A stretch of DNA of 64,000 nucleotides. Origin: Erodium maritimum (taxonomy: Eukaryota; Streptophyta; Magnoliopsida; Geraniales; Geraniaceae). Where the stretch lies: positions 28,502,956 to 28,566,955 of the forward strand of contig OY997594.1 in NCBI GenBank assembly GCA_963921825.1, written 5' to 3'. Positions 11,273-23,869 of this stretch are shown here, one piece after another (the first letter of the stretch is position 1; each line of letters starts with the position of its first letter). The position numbers were made by a program, and so were the translations under genes. The notes below the pieces were generated by a model. The model was not told the origin of the DNA. It saw only the letters and a list, made by a program, of their open reading frames with translations, and made no database searches.

Positions 11273-11640
11273 CGGAAATATCAGGTATCAGGGATAGGGT
11301 TAGGGTTCAGTATATGACTAGAACCAGGGTCCAATCGCCTCTGACATTGTGGCATCGGATTTTCCTACGAAAGGTCGTCCAAATTCGGAGACAGAGGAGA
11401 AAGGGGTATCAGCGAGGAAGCCATTGGTGGGGAATTAGTGGAGAGGTGAGCACTCGGCATAGGAACCAAGGTTGACGACAGAGGAGAAGAAGATCTTGAG
11501 GGGAATAAAGGGCGTCCCTAGGACGTAGAAGGCGCACCGGTCCGAGACCGGGAGGAATGTCGCCGTCTTGGCATGGCGGCATGCTAGCGGTCTTGGGAAA
11601 CCCTAGTAAAGATATTTTTTTCACTAAAATAAGAGTTAAT

Positions 11641-11999
11641 TTGTATTAACAAAATATACTTTTCCATTCGCCATGTTCATTTCCCGTTGAGTGTCTTGAA
11701 TTAACATAGTTGAGGAATTGTCCTTTGAGTTCTAACACTATTGAAAGACTTTCAGTTTACTGTAACAATTCCTCCCTCAATTGTATTTGTTTGTCGCTTA
11801 AGCCTCATCGTTCAAACATGTCAGGCTTTTTGTACTTTGGCCAACAAACAATAATCGTCATGAAAGTGCCACTTGACCGTTGTTTTGGATTCGTTGGCCA
11901 TATGAATTAATTAACATAATCAAATAAATACATTTCTAAATCACGCACCTAATAGTTGGGGCAGTTAAGTGATATTATCTCTAAAAAAAATCTTTTTTC
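11641..11999. other. AT-rich spacer between LINE copies
   Basis: No coding or repeat signal recognised. Confidence 0.4.
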
Positions 12000-12408
12000 T
12001 AATGTGGGAGAGAATTTACCATCTTCTCACGCATGTCGTGTGTCTCTCCCGAGGAAATCCTAAACCCTAGCCTACATATGGCACCATCTCCCTTTGCCAC
12101 CACCGCTCTCACACCCTCCGGTGTTGTCCAATCGCTGCCTACACCTCTGGCTTTCTCTGTTGCGTGTTTGACAGGAGGATTGACCGTCCCACCACCACGC
12201 CCATCTCCCAAGATCGTCAGCCCCTTACAGGCTCGACGTAAACGAAGACTGAAACCCAACCCTCCCGAATCAGTTCTGATGTCTCCGCCCATACTACCGG
12301 CATCGTGGCCTTCTCTTCGTTTCTCATCGCATTGGCGCCACCCACTCGAAACCTCGACGGGGTCGACCGATGAAAACCCTAGCTTCGATGCCAAGTAACC
12401 ATGCGCCG

Positions 12409-12448
<40 letters not shown>

Positions 12449-13656
12449 CCTCAATGACGATATTGAGTCTCTGAGGTCTCTACAAGGAGGCCCTGCTCAA
12501 GAGGAAGAACCTATCGGGAAGAAGTTTTGGGGAAGGAGACGTGGGCTTCACTACGTGTTTCACTTCCCCTTCCCAATGCTGATCGAATCCCAATAATTCC
12601 TTCTCTGCCAACTATCCCTGCAAGTATGCTATATCAGCGTAGGGCAACATTACCGCCCTCGAGGAAACCCTAGCGCCGACCATTCTAACTCTATAGAGTT
12701 TGCGTACCTCCCCCATGTCTAATCTCCAATAGAGTCTCTTCACTTGCTCTATCGGGGAGGAAGAGGACAGAGAGGTCCTGGTCCCCTACACGCCCATTGA
12801 CCCAATTGTGCTGGCGCGATAACAATTTGTCATGGTTGGAAAGCTCTTGGCCTCGCGACCCTCCTTGAAAGAAATCCATGCTACAGATCATCACCAACGT
12901 ATGGGGAAGGTCGACGTCGGGTTTGGTCATCAAGGAAATCGACCCAGGTACTTTTGGTTTTTACTTCGAGTACGAGGAGGCTCGTGCATGGGTCCGGGAA
13001 AATGAGCCCTGATGTTTTGATGGTCACCCACTCCTCCTTGAGGACATCAACCTGATGGCCATGGATCTTCCTGAGTTGAACCAATTTAGTTATGGGTCCA
13101 TGCCCACAGTCTCCCACCGTTGGTAAGGACGAAGACTATATGTGAGACCATTGGAGCTGCCCTATGAGCTTGTGTGGAGGTTTCATGTGACTAGTGTGGT
13201 CTTTGATGACGAGGGCGGTGAAGGTCCGATTTTGGCATCCGGTGGAACACCCTCTTCGGTAGCCCCTATTGTTGCGGTTCAAGGAGTTCTGGGATCCTAT
13301 ACGAGTCTCCCTCACCTACACTGAGTTGCCAACATTCTGCTTCAATTGTGGGAGAATTGGGTATATGGCTTGGGAATGTGACCGGGAGGTACCAAGTACC
13401 CCGCGGTTTGACACATCAATGTTGGAGTTCCAGAAGGACCCGTTAGTACCACATTGGCTTGGGAATGCAACGTTTAGGCAATACCTTGAGCAATACTCGT
13501 TAGTTTCCTTTCCCCAACCCGCTTCTTCCTACTTATGTGGCGTTTTCAAAACCGTTGAGGACAATTATATTTTCTTAGAGTTATTTGTTTAGAGACCTTT
13601 TAGGGCTCTTTACTTTGTATTAATAACACTTTGTATCTTTTAGTCAAAAAAAGAAT
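12000..13656 (+). mobile_element. ORF1-only LINE derivative (DUF4283 plus zinc-knuckle type)
   Basis: Plus-strand fragments in several frames resemble a plant LINE ORF1. Around 12820-13090 lies a DUF4283-like part, with VGKLLASRP and LEDINLMAMDLPELNQF. At 13269-13592 comes the knuckle CFNCGRIGYMAWEC, CX2CX4-X-X4C with the usual His replaced by Tyr. About 70 bp after the last frame the sequence ends in a LINE-like tail, TCTTTTAGTC plus seven A at about 13653. No endonuclease or RT is present between ORF1 and the tail. The left boundary is approximate. It is inactive, with multiple stops and frameshifts. Confidence 0.6.
12411..12448. repeat. (TC)n(AC)n microsatellite
   Basis: A run of TC dinucleotides passes directly into a run of AC dinucleotides. 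Confidence 0.9.
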
Positions 13657-14052
13657 AAGTTATGCACCTAAACATACACTACATACATTCAAACATTTCC
13701 TCCGTTACAATTAATAATAAAAGATTAAAAATTATATATTTAATTGAGGCATTTAAAGTTTCAAAGTTTACGAGACATTAAAATTTCTATTCGACGAGGA
13801 TTCTTGGCCACGATCAAACGATACCAGGAAATCTTTTAGTTGTGCATAATTGGCAGCTTGTTCGACATATTTACGTATTGGCCGTCAAAATGTACGATTT
13901 CCGAGGACTCCTTTGAGGGAAGTTGTTCCGCCATCAAAATGTCCATGCCTTTTTTACCTTTACTTGAGAAACGATGGAAATTGAAGAAAATTTCGGTTAT
14001 TTCAAATTGAAATTTAAAAATTAATAAGGAAAGGAATTAAACCTTATATAAT
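13657..14052. other. AT-rich spacer
   Basis: No coding sequence or structured repeat recognised. Confidence 0.4.
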
Positions 14053-16406
14053 AAAAAGTTTTTTTTGAACGGTAAGTATCTTAGGGTCTTGCATTAAAAA
14101 ACTTTAACGCAAAGTGCAACAGTACAAGGGGGACATAAAGTCTTGAGATCATAATATGTCCGAGTCTCCCATAGGACACCCGGTGCTCTGAAAACATAGA
14201 AACAACCTAGTTCACATCCTAGACAAAAAGAGGTGTCCATACGATCAAACCAATCAAAATAGAAATAAAAGTCCAGTAGAATTAAAACCATAATTCAAAA
14301 AACAAAGTACTGATAAAACGATAGAGCATATAAGAAATAATAAAGCGGAATCTCCACCGGTTCAATCCTCTGCTCCAATCCGAGTCTCGGGCCTGGATCG
14401 TGAGGGGTAGGCCACCACTCAACTACCCCTCGGAGTCCGAGTCGACTCATGATACTTGGCGGGACTGCTTTTCAGTCCTCGCCATGTCTGGTGCCTCCTC
14501 AACTTCCTCCTCATCTCGAAGTTGGAACCTCGGTGGTTGCTCCTCTGTGGTCCCCTTCGTTTCAGCTTATAAGGTGCTCGACGACCTTGATTCTGGTCGG
14601 CCTTGCCCCGGAGCTTGGTCTTCAGCAGCTTCTACCTCTTTGTTCTCAGGCCTCCGTCCATTTCTTGCGGCTCCTTCTGCTTTCCCCCGCGGGGAAAAGT
14701 TTCCATCTGTTAAGGGCCTGTGGGAGGTAGTGGGCATTGTGGGAGTCCAAATGGGAGTCCAAATGGAAATGTTGGTGACCCCCACCCCTTCCACGTTCCC
14801 TACCCCTGCCCTAAGTTTGCCATATCACGGGTCTTCGCAATCATGCTTGGCCTGTCTGGAAATCCTGAGGATCCCTTTGAAAATTGTAGAGATGTTCCCA
14901 AGGGACTCTCCTTTGCCATATCACAGTCTTCGCTACCGTCTGCCCCCTTGTAAGGATAGCGCCGGGAACCCCGGTGGGGGAGGTAAACATCCCATTCTCC
15001 CACGGAACCGGTCTGGTCCAATGGTCCGAGATGTCAACAACTCCTCCACCCGTAGAGTCGGGGGATTCCTGGGGGGGGGGTGACAATTTGTTTGGAGCAA
15101 CCTGTCAGCATCTAAACCATCATCAACACGCAATGAATCACTAAAGCATATCTCATCCTTACCCACTCCCCATATGTGAGCTGTGCAATCCTGTATCCGA
15201 TGGTTGAGACGCCCACATCTTGCGCAGAAGCCCGTCAGGCGTTCAAATTGGAGTTGTATTGTCGTAGCTTCTTGGTGTCTAGGGAACTGAAGAGATATCT
15301 GCTTCCGTAGAGGTCGGTCCACATCCAGTGCCACCCGGAACCACAAGTGATCGGTCCAATGTCGCACCACCGGGATAGGAGCCTCCGGTATCCCCCGACC
15401 AATTGAGGTTGCTAATAGAGCTCTGACCGTATCATTTCTAGCGTCCCCCGGCACATTGAACGCCCGCACCCCTATCTCCATAAACCGGAACAAAATGTTG
15501 TCCAGCTGCATGCAGGGTACATAAGGCAGCACAAGAAGCGTGTAACCGCTAAAAGTCCATGGTCCTTGATGCCAGATTCGATTGAGGGTGGTCTCATTCG
15601 GGAAGTGAAGGCAACCACCGATTGGGAAAGGACTTCCACCTTCATCCCGTCCACCCTCCACTACTTAAGCATCACCCCACTAGGGTTTTCGGCCGCTAGT
15701 TCACATTCGATACAAATCGTGCCACAAAGGAAAGCCGATACCTGTCATCGTTAGCATCCGGGATCGCTGACTGAGGAACGGCCATAATTATATCGTCATC
15801 ATCCAGGGAGAAGTCTCCCAAATCCGCCGAGAGATCATCGAGCCCCCTATTCACAAGGGTACTCATTTACTGCTGGCCGGCTTGTTCCGCTCGCGGTTGT
15901 AACGCCGATAGAGCTCCGATTAGTATCGATGTAGGGGAAACAGACCCTCCCGTGGTAACAGGATATGGATTACTCCTCAGGACGTCGGTGTTCGGTGGGA
16001 GAGCTATCCCCTGCGGTGCGTTCGGATCCGGGAGGGCCAACGGCTGTGGTCGCCCTCCGTTGCCGAGATCCGTTCGTCTTGGTGGTAGACGGTCATGCGG
16101 TTGCGGCGATTGATCTTGAAGTAGCGCCCACCGAGAGGAGAGGGCCAACTCAACCGCCGTGACCGGAGGAAAGGGATTCACGGCGCCACAAATCGGACTA
16201 GCCGGTTGCATATATCGGGCCAGGAGACTCGGATTCACCCCCGTCGCAGCCAGACCAGGGCTGCGAGAGCGTGAAGCCGCAGTGGACGTCGGTGATGGAA
16301 CCATGGCGGAAACACCAAAACTCGTACAGAAACACGGTTGAAACAACACAGAATTGGGGACGAAGTGATGAAAATGGACATAACTACCGTGGAGAAAGGA
16401 TTAGAG
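14053..16406 (-). mobile_element. ORF1-only LINE derivative (DUF4283 plus CCHC), minus strand
   Basis: A full-length-looking ORF1 region reads right to left: a Pro/Ser-rich N-terminal segment (16349-15867), a DUF4283 start at about 15867 (MSTLVNRGLDDLSADLG), the DUF4283 body and zinc knuckle (15661-14933), and an acidic/proline tail ending near 14425 at DSDSEG. About 370 bp of 3' UTR follows, ending ...TTACCGTTC plus eight A at 14053. ORF2 is absent between the ORF1 stop and the tail. A few stops and frameshifts interrupt the frame. The upstream end is cut by a chromovirus LTR starting at 16407. Confidence 0.72.
14933..15661 (-). pseudogene. LINE ORF1: DUF4283 and CCHC knuckle
   Basis: The longest intact segment, 242 codons. 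Its DUF4283 features include GCLHFPNETTLNRIWHQGPW and FRFMEIGVRAFNVPG, the latter corresponding to the usual PxW(V/I)R segment. FCARCGRLNHRIQDC then gives a good CX2CX4HX4C knuckle. Plant LINE ORF1 proteins bind RNA and form the RNP. Adjacent parts of the ORF lie in other frames. Confidence 0.75.
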
Positions 16407-17159
16407 TGTCACGCCCCAAATCTGGTATTGACCGGACCCGAGACGTGACTTAGTGAAATTAAACGAAAACGGTTTAAAAGTAAACAATATCTGATAAAGA
16501 TGAATACTATAAATCGATAGAAAGTTCAAAACCATGAGTCCTACGCTTAGTCAATCACAACAGTCGAAAAATAACAGTACATCTCTAAAGTTTATAAGAA
16601 AAATAACCACGGGCCTCCGCTAGCTCCCACGCTCTGTGTAACCCTCTACTCCAAATCATAACTAATACCTGTAGAAAACATGATAAGGGGGTGAGCTTGA
16701 CACTCAGTAGGGAAAAGCCCTGAAATCCACCTAATTACAGAATTACAAGAAAGCCTTTCCAAAATTTTAAGTTTAATAAAAAAGGTTGATATATTTATGT
16801 GATATTTAAACCTTTTCTAAAACAATACTCATTTTACCCTGACACTCACCAGACCAACAACCTCCAGCCTTAGCTCAACACTAACTGCTATACTGATGCA
16901 ACACCAAAGGAACAATTCAAGGAAAACAACCATAGCCACAGGCACCGCAACACTCACAAACACAGCAACACTCAATCAAAAACCAAGGCATTCTCAACAC
17001 AAGCAGTTCACACTCTTGCACGGTCTCGGGAGCAACCCGCTTGGCCCGGCGTAGCCGCACGCAACTTCCCCAACACAGAGTCGGGATAGGCGGTCGACCT
17101 CATTGCGAACCACATCGTTTTACCGATACACAGAAGGCAGGGAAATCGCATCTTTTCGG

Positions 17160-17224
17160 AACAACCTCATCGCGACATCGCGGAACAACCTCATCGCGAC
17201 ATCGCGGAACAACCTCATCGCGAC
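17160..17224. repeat. 24-bp tandem repeat, nearly three copies
   Basis: The unit AACAACCTCATCGCGACATC plus GCGG repeats head to tail inside the diverged LTR. Confidence 0.85.
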
Positions 17225-18179
17225 ACAACACATCGTTTTACCAAGTGCTAGTCGGAAGGTAGGGAAACCACCTCTTCGCGGGACACATCGTTTTACCGAC
17301 TCAAGGTCGGAAGGTAGGGAAACCACCTTTCTCATGTAACCAAAGCACACACAAGCCTCCCACTTTACCAATCGCGCGCCGGAAGGTACGACACACCTGA
17401 CAGAAGTACATCTCTCGCACTTTACCGGCAGCGCACCGGAAGGTACGACACACCTCTCGGGCACAACTCATCCAGGTATCATCAGAACAATCACACTCAC
17501 ACTCATAATCAGGATCACATTCTCAACATACTTACACACTCTCACGCACTTACCATCACTTACCGACACCACACTCAACGTGGTAGCCCCACCGGCTTAA
17601 CTGGTATCCGTTCCCCCAACACCCACATTTCAACATATCAAAGAAACAGAAACAACCAATCAAGTCACTAATATGCATCACTAAGTTCTCCTCTACTCGT
17701 TTTCATGCTCGTTATTTATTAACCGCAGAAGCAACACAGAACACACCGTCAACACAATCAGCAAACAATCCTACAGGAACGACATGGGCCGATTCTACCA
17801 GCACGCCAAATTCCCAAAAATACAGCACTACTTGGTTCGTAAATGTCCACAGTTCATATGTCTACGATCGTTATTCACATCCTACAAGCACACTAGTTCT
17901 TTATCCGGTTATTACGTTTCCCTATATGCATTCTAGTACGTCTGTAATAAAGTAGGGTTTCGAGGTATTTCCCTACCTCTCAGTCTCTATCTAGAACGCC
18001 TAGCTGCTGACGTCCGGGCCTACTCCGGTCTTCTCCACGCTCAAGGTAAAAGCCTGGTTTTAACAAAAAGGGACGGTAATCAGTCACGGTCCAGTCCTAA
18101 ATAGTCCTCTAATTATCAATTAAGTCCTTTAATTTATCCGTTAAGTCCTTGAATTTATCTGATTTAAGTCCAATTAATT

Positions 18180-18460
18180 AATTAATTTAATTAAACTGTC
18201 CGACCCGGCCCCAACCCGAGTCCAACTCGAACCCGGGAACCGGATCCAAAACCGACCCGGATCCGAGTCCAGACCCGAACCGACCCGAGCCCGACCCAGA
18301 CCTGGATTCAGACCCGAGTCCAGACCCAAGTCCAGGATCCAGACCCGATCCAGTGCAGGCCCAGGTCTAGGGCCCGTGTCTCATCCTGGCCCAGGCCCAA
18401 GGCTCGGTCCTGTGTCTTGTCCTGGCCCAAGCCCAAGGCTTGATTCTGGCCTGAGCCGTG
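18180..18460. repeat. Degenerate GACCCGAGTCC-type low-complexity repeat
   Basis: Short units such as GACCCGAGTCCA and CCTGGCCCAGGCCCAAGG recur irregularly. This produces overlapping open frames on both strands that are probably not genes. Confidence 0.7.
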
Positions 18461-19526
18461 AACGGAGACGGCGAGCTGGGGTTCCGGCGAGGCTGAGGAC
18501 GGCGGCAGAGGCGAAGCCGGGGTGTTTCTCGACGGCTGCGATGGCGTCAGGGCTCGGAGTGACAAGGGATTGGTTGCTGGTGCGAGTTCCGAGCCTCACC
18601 GTCCAAATCTGACGGCGTGAGGTGCTCGCCGGCGCGGGAGCAAAGAGCTAGAGCTCGAGAACTCCGGCCGTGCTTCTCCGCCCAGGCTCGGTCAAATCGA
18701 GCCTGTACTTGCGCGATTCTCAGAGAAGGACTGACGGGGAATGTGGAACTGGCCCGAAGGCTCGCTCACCTGCACTGATTTCTCGTCGCCGGCACGGCGA
18801 GGCTCGAAACGCAGACGGCGGTGTCAGTTCGTTTCGATTCGGGGAAGAAGAAGGAAGGGTTGTTGGTGGCGAGGCTCAGTCGTGGGTGGAGGAAGATGGG
18901 TGGACGAGAGGAGCTCCGGCGTGGTCCGACGTACCTCCTCCACCGTCATGGCGTCCTTCATCTTCCTATACATCAGGGAGACAAACCCTTGTCTCTCCGG
19001 TGGCCTCATCGCAATCTCATATCCCGACGTTGTCAAATATAGCCTCTGTCCTCCCCCTCCCACAATCCTTCTCCGCCACCCCGAATTCCACAACCGTCGC
19101 CTTAATCACTCCCATCGCCGCCCCGAATTTCATCGTCGTCGCTAGTACCAACTTCTTCGACCGATGCTGGTTCGTTGTCGTGGTCTAGTGCTCAATCTAA
19201 GGGATCGCTTGTGACTCTAGGGATTTCTCGGCCAACGCCTAGGCCCTAATGTCAGAGGATGCTGGACCCGGGTTCTAGGATAACCCCAAATCGTAATCCT
19301 TTGCTTGAGAGGACAGACCTTTGAATCATGCCTTGAAACCGCCAAGGCATGAATTTAGGGCTACATAAGCAACAATTGCGGCACCTCCTCAGAGATCACC
19401 GACACACATTCTCTTCCTCTTGGAAAAAATTCTATTAGATCAACGATGTTTACTCCTGTCTCGCTCGCTGGGATTTACAGGCCACATTTGTGAACCCATG
19501 GGCGTTACTCGAGGCCTGGCTATGTT

Positions 19527-20012
19527 TTGGGTTGGGGTATTAGAATTGCTCTGAGAGGTCAAGATGGACATCACATTTATGTGGAAGTATCATCCCCGAG
19601 CTATGACGATATTCGTATTATAGGTATTTACGGTGAAGCCTGCCAGATTAATCGGGAACGAGTTTGGGGCATGTTGCGACGCCTACACACGGTCTCAAGA
19701 CCAAACTGGATAATTATTGGCGACTTTAATGGCATTCTCAACCCGGATGAGACTATTGGAGGAGGAACTTACCCAACCTCTCCGGTTGATGATTTCTGTC
19801 AGGTTGTAGAGGAGCTGGATCTCGTTGACATTCCAATGACAGGACATCAATTTACGTGGTTTCGGGGTCGGACACCAGGCCGAAGGATACAATCTAGATT
19901 GGATAGGGCCATGATCACAGACTCTTTTTTCACGTCTCTTCTAGACCTGGCCTTCCGTAATACTGGAGTTACTACGTCGGACCACCGACCTATTTTACTC
20001 TCATTTACATAG
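19527..20012 (+). pseudogene. LINE endonuclease domain
   Basis: The APE-type endonuclease blocks are well kept: WIIIGDFNGILNPDE (GDFN), GHQFTWFRGR, IQSRLDRAM and TTSDHRPILL (SDH catalytic pair). This is the best-preserved segment of the copy. Confidence 0.88.
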
Positions 20013-20452
20013 AAAGAGGTGGTTAGAGGCCCACCAAAGTTCCGTTTTCAATCCCAGTGGACTAGAGACCCGGAATGTGGAAATGTGATTCAAAAACATT
20101 GGGAAAAATCCCCCAGGAAAGCTATTAAGGATGTTATAAAAAAGGTGGGGTCTCGCTGGAACACTAGGGGTCACCATTTCCGGAAAAATGTCAATCATAT
20201 TAAATGGTGTCATAGGATTATTGTAGAATTAAATGGTCGAACCGACCGGACAGGGATACACAGATGGGAGGCCATCCAAATACAGTATGAAAATGCCCTT
20301 TGCGTCCAGGAGGCTTTCTGGTGTCAACGGGCTAAGAAAAACTGGCTTGTAGAAGGGGATAAGAACACGAAATTCTTTCAAGCATCAACATCTTATCGAC
20401 ACCGAGTGAATGCGGTGGTAGCTCTTAAAAATACTCTGGGTACACTGGTTAC

Positions 20453-21370
20453 TTGGGAATCGGGTATGAAGGAACTTTCTCAGAGTATTTTATTCAGTTA
20501 TTTTCCTCTAGCCAATCGGACCAGTCAGACTTCCTTATTACGTTACCGGCACGACTCACACAGGTGGATAATGACTCCCTTTTATCACCGGGAACAGACT
20601 GGGAAGTTCGCAATGTCGTCTTTCAGATGACACCTGACAAATCCCCTGGACCTAATGGACTGAACCAAAGATTCTACCAGCATTACTGGCCTGTGGTGGC
20701 AGATGAAGTTATTCAGCATGTGCAGAGGGTCCTCCAAACGAGAGGATTTGACCTGGAGTTGAATGAGACATTAATTGTCCTGATCCCAAAAAAGCCAGAT
20801 CCTGAGCTGGTTATATATCTCTGGCCTATTGCTCTGTTCAATGTGATTTTTTGTATTCTCTCAAAGGTCCTGGTAAACAGACTTCGACCCCTTTTTCACC
20901 GTACCATCTCCGAGATCCACGGGGCTTTTATCCTTGGGTGGTGTATCCAGGATAATGTTATCGTTTCTTTCGAGATAATGCATTATATGAAACTACAGAG
21001 GCGAGGGGCACTAGTGTATATGGATCTCAAACTTGACATGAGCAAAGTGTATGACCGAGTCGAATGGAGTTTTCTCCGAGTAATTATGGAAAGGATGTGT
21101 TTTTCTGTAGACTCGATCGAGTTGATGACCTACTGTATGCAGACGGTCACCTACTCTATCACCTTGGGAGGGAGGGAAACACCTAGGCTCACCCCGTCGA
21201 GGTAACTTCGCCAAGGAGACACACTTTACCTCTACTTGTTCCTCCTCTGTATGGAAGATCTATCCCACCTTCCACAGGTCGCCCAGAGATCGGGGGTTAT
21301 CCATGGGGTCAAAGTTGCTAATGGTGCATCTGAAATCTCCCACATGTTCTTTGCTGATGACTGTTACATT
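20453..21370 (+). pseudogene. LINE reverse transcriptase domain
   Basis: RT blocks in order: DKSPGPNGLNQRFYQHYW, LIVLIPKKPDPE, ALFNVIFCILSKVLVNRLRP, HGAFILGWCIQDN, DLKLDMSKVYDRVEW, and after a frame change HMFFADDCYIF at about 21336-21370. The catalytic FADD is present. Frame changes near 21205 and a stop after YIF interrupt the domain. Confidence 0.88.
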
Positions 21371-22153
21371 TTCTAATGGGAGACCATTGAGGAAGCTAAT
21401 AGTGTAAAGGACATCCTTTAAACTTTTGGAAGGTTATTTGGCCAGCTTCTTAATTTATAGAAATCTTCTATCCTTTTTAGCACAAATATGACTACTACAA
21501 TACGACAAGAATGTTGTGGAATTCTCTCTATAGGCGAGACCTCTGTTGCCTCAATGTATTTGGGAGTTCCTAATATGGTAGGTCGAAATCGGAACGCGGT
21601 AATGAAGTGTCTCGGGGATCGTGTGATGTCTCGGATTCACTCTTGGGAAGGGAATTTACTATCACCGGCTGGACGGGAGGTGATGATTCGTTCCGTCCTT
21701 ACCTCGCTACCGGTCTATATCATGTCCGTTTTTTGGGTGCCACATAAGATTGTGAACATGATACATGTCGCACTGGCGAGGTTTTGGTTGGGTGGGGGTG
21801 GGGGGGAATCGTCTCGCTCTATTGTTTGGCAGACCTGGGACACACTTTGTATGCTTAAGGACAGTGGGGGCATAGGTTTTAGACACCTCCAGGATGTCAA
21901 TACGGCTCTATTGGGGAAACAAGCGTGAGGTCTTCTCTATCGACCTCAATCCCCTGTAGCTCGAGTACTTAAAGCTTGGTATTTTCCTACCTCAGACTTT
22001 CTCCAAGCGCAACTGGGTCGTCAATCGAGCTTCACTTGGACAAGTGTCCTGTCTACCCATGAGCTATTGTGGAGCGGTCTATGGATTGCTATTGGGGAGG
22101 TTAGGATACTCTGATCCAAGGTCCTCCCTGGCTAGTAGGACCGACTGCTACTA

Positions 22154-22504
22154 TTGGGGACTGATAGAGCAAACATCCTCCATGTTCCTTTATCAGCAAA
22201 TCGACAAAGGGATGCATGGTACTGGACATCAGACAAGGAGGGCCACTATACTACGAAGGACGGTTATGCTATTCTGGCCAGGGCACGACATCAGCAGCGC
22301 CAGAATGTCGGAGCTGCCACTTGGGTTTTAATTTGGGATATCCTAGTGCCACCTAGGCTCCGTGTCTTCTTGTGGCGATGTCTCACTGACACCCTTCAAG
22401 TGGCGAGTAATCTAATGAGGAAGTTTGTTCTGATTGCATCTACGTGTGCTCTATGTGGTCGAGAGGAGGAAACGGTCTCGCCTTTGGTCACTTCTTGTGG
22501 ATAG
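22154..22504 (+). pseudogene. LINE zf-RVT region
   Basis: Contains RDAWYWTSDKEGHYTTKDGY, IWDILVPPRLRVFLWRCL and CALCGREEE, the zinc-binding region typical of plant L1 ORF2 downstream of RT. Confidence 0.8.
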
Positions 22505-22836
22505 GCGAAAACGTGCTGGGGGAGTGGGAGGGATCCCTCCTCCCGTGGTGGGTCAAACTTTTGAGGAATGGTGGCAGATCTCCACGTGGCCTCTGAAAAG
22601 CAGAGAGGCGGAGATAGTTAGCATTGTATGGGAGATATGGAAGGCCAGGAACGCTGAAGACGAGATAATCTCTCTCCAATTAGTAAAAAGGACCGCGTAT
22701 AAGGCATCTCACTGGTTTAACCAGGGAAGCTCGCTCTATGTCTGTCTTTCAATGGTCAGGAAGTCTTCTTAATGTACTCCAGTGTATCGTTTCAAATGAA
22801 ATCTAAATCAAACCCCGCAACTTATAGTTAAAAAAG

Positions 22837-23869
22837 AAAGTATACTTTCCAAATGACGAACGTGCCCTCACCAAGTCCGCACCTTCCCATGTGATACGGC
22901 CTAAAACGACAAATAATGTCATATATAAACTAAGATGCGATGGTTAGCACGTAGCTATAATGAGAAGCCAAAACTCACCATTAACGTATTAAACAACAAT
23001 CAAGACTTTGTATAGCATATATACTATAGTGGTGGATGAGGGCGATTCTAACTAACTAATTCATTGCATAGTAGCTCACATGATTACGCATAAATCTTGT
23101 TGACTGTTGAGAGTTCTTAACTAAAGAATCAAATCTAATCCAACATTTCCACAGGTTGAACAGACTAACTTTTTCTCGAATCCAGTAATGTTGTACTCAT
23201 TTAGCTTGATTCTAAATTTCTGCTAATAATTAGATAGAGTGACAACGAGATAATACTTGCAAGAGAAACTACTCATAATTAATTATGAGGCAAGTAAAAA
23301 ATATGTGGAGTTTAGCGATTGCACTTTAGCTTAATTGCGGGACAGCCGACGTGCTTATGAGCAAAATTGGCGATATCTTTACGAGATTGTGAGAGGTTAT
23401 GCAAAAATCAAAGTCAATAGATTATTGATCAAGACAGTTTCTCTAATCCCCATTTGCCTAATGGATCAATTAAAATTATTTGATCAATATATAGAAGTCA
23501 ATTAAGGAATATAACTGGGGATATATTCTTGTTCATACTTTTATTCAATATGTAACTATTTAGCCATTTGTTCACGCAATCTTTCGGATTTATTTTGTTT
23601 TATCTTCTTGAGATTTAATTTCACATAAAATTTAGAAACAAGAACATCCAAAGAAAGAGCTGACACTATGTAGGTGGGATTGACATTTTTATGATTAAAA
23701 TATGAATGAGAATTTCATAGGAAACAACAAACCTAACCGATAAGACACATTTGTCTAAAAAACAATAATTCTCTTCACCTTTTAGTCTTTCAATTTTTTC
23801 TTCTTCCTTTCGTCATTTTCACCTTTGCATCTTCTTTCTGAGTTAATTTTGAAGGGTTTAGACATACCC
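22837..23869. other. AT-rich intergenic DNA
   Basis: No gene, known repeat or clear regulatory signal was recognised in this stretch of about 1 kb. Confidence 0.4.

Larger units (their letters stand above)
7228..11640 (-). mobile_element. L1-type LINE with ORF2 (endonuclease, RT, zf-RVT, RNase H), decayed
   Basis: On the minus strand ORF2 begins near 11272 with the endonuclease start RILAWNCQG. A linker follows (10579-10205, with NTKFF), then reverse transcriptase (9791-9186), the zf-RVT region (8292-7948) and a C-terminal RNase H region (about 7720-7366). The 3' end is ATTAATAAAGATC...AATCTC followed by six A at about 7228. Upstream of ORF2 only about 370 bp are present, with no recognisable ORF1 domain, so the copy looks 5'-truncated. 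The coding parts lie in several frames with stops and frameshifts throughout, so it is inactive. No convincing target duplication was found. Confidence 0.85.
16407..18940 (-). mobile_element. Part of a long chromovirus-type LTR (third, diverged family)
   Basis: The left edge TGTCACGCCCC is the same LTR terminus as in elements A and B (the minus-strand LTR ends GGGGCGTGACA). The order of internal landmarks also matches: a repeat-rich part, an ACTTACC-rich part, a TTTCCCTACCTC block near 17970, then GC-rich promoter-like DNA. The sequence is clearly diverged from A and B. Only an LTR portion is recognised, with no coding interior. The right boundary, against the plus-strand LINE, is approximate. 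It is an old fossil. Confidence 0.6.
18945..22836 (+). mobile_element. L1-type LINE with ORF2 (endonuclease, RT, zf-RVT), decayed
   Basis: The plus-strand copy has an ORF1 tail and inter-ORF region (about 18945-19400), endonuclease (to 20012), linker (20019-20450), RT (20453-21370), thumb/connection (21488-21928) and zf-RVT (22154-22504). It ends CTTATAGTT plus six A near 22830. The text around 19245-19285 (AATGTCAGAGG...GGTTCTAG) matches the pre-ORF2 region of the minus-strand LINE, so the two belong to one family or close ones. At least four stops or frameshifts break ORF2. Unlike its relative, no RNase H region is visible before the tail. The 5' boundary is approximate. Confidence 0.85.

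Noticed and set aside
12000-13656. Target-site duplication around the plus-strand ORF1-only LINE derivative
   Set aside because: Only a shared GCACCTAA near 11946 and 13664 was seen, and it does not abut the A tail, so it was not accepted.
18308-19188. Overlapping frames of 70-170 codons on both strands
   Set aside because: They come from GC-rich low-complexity LTR sequence and the LINE ORF1 tail; no recognisable domain.
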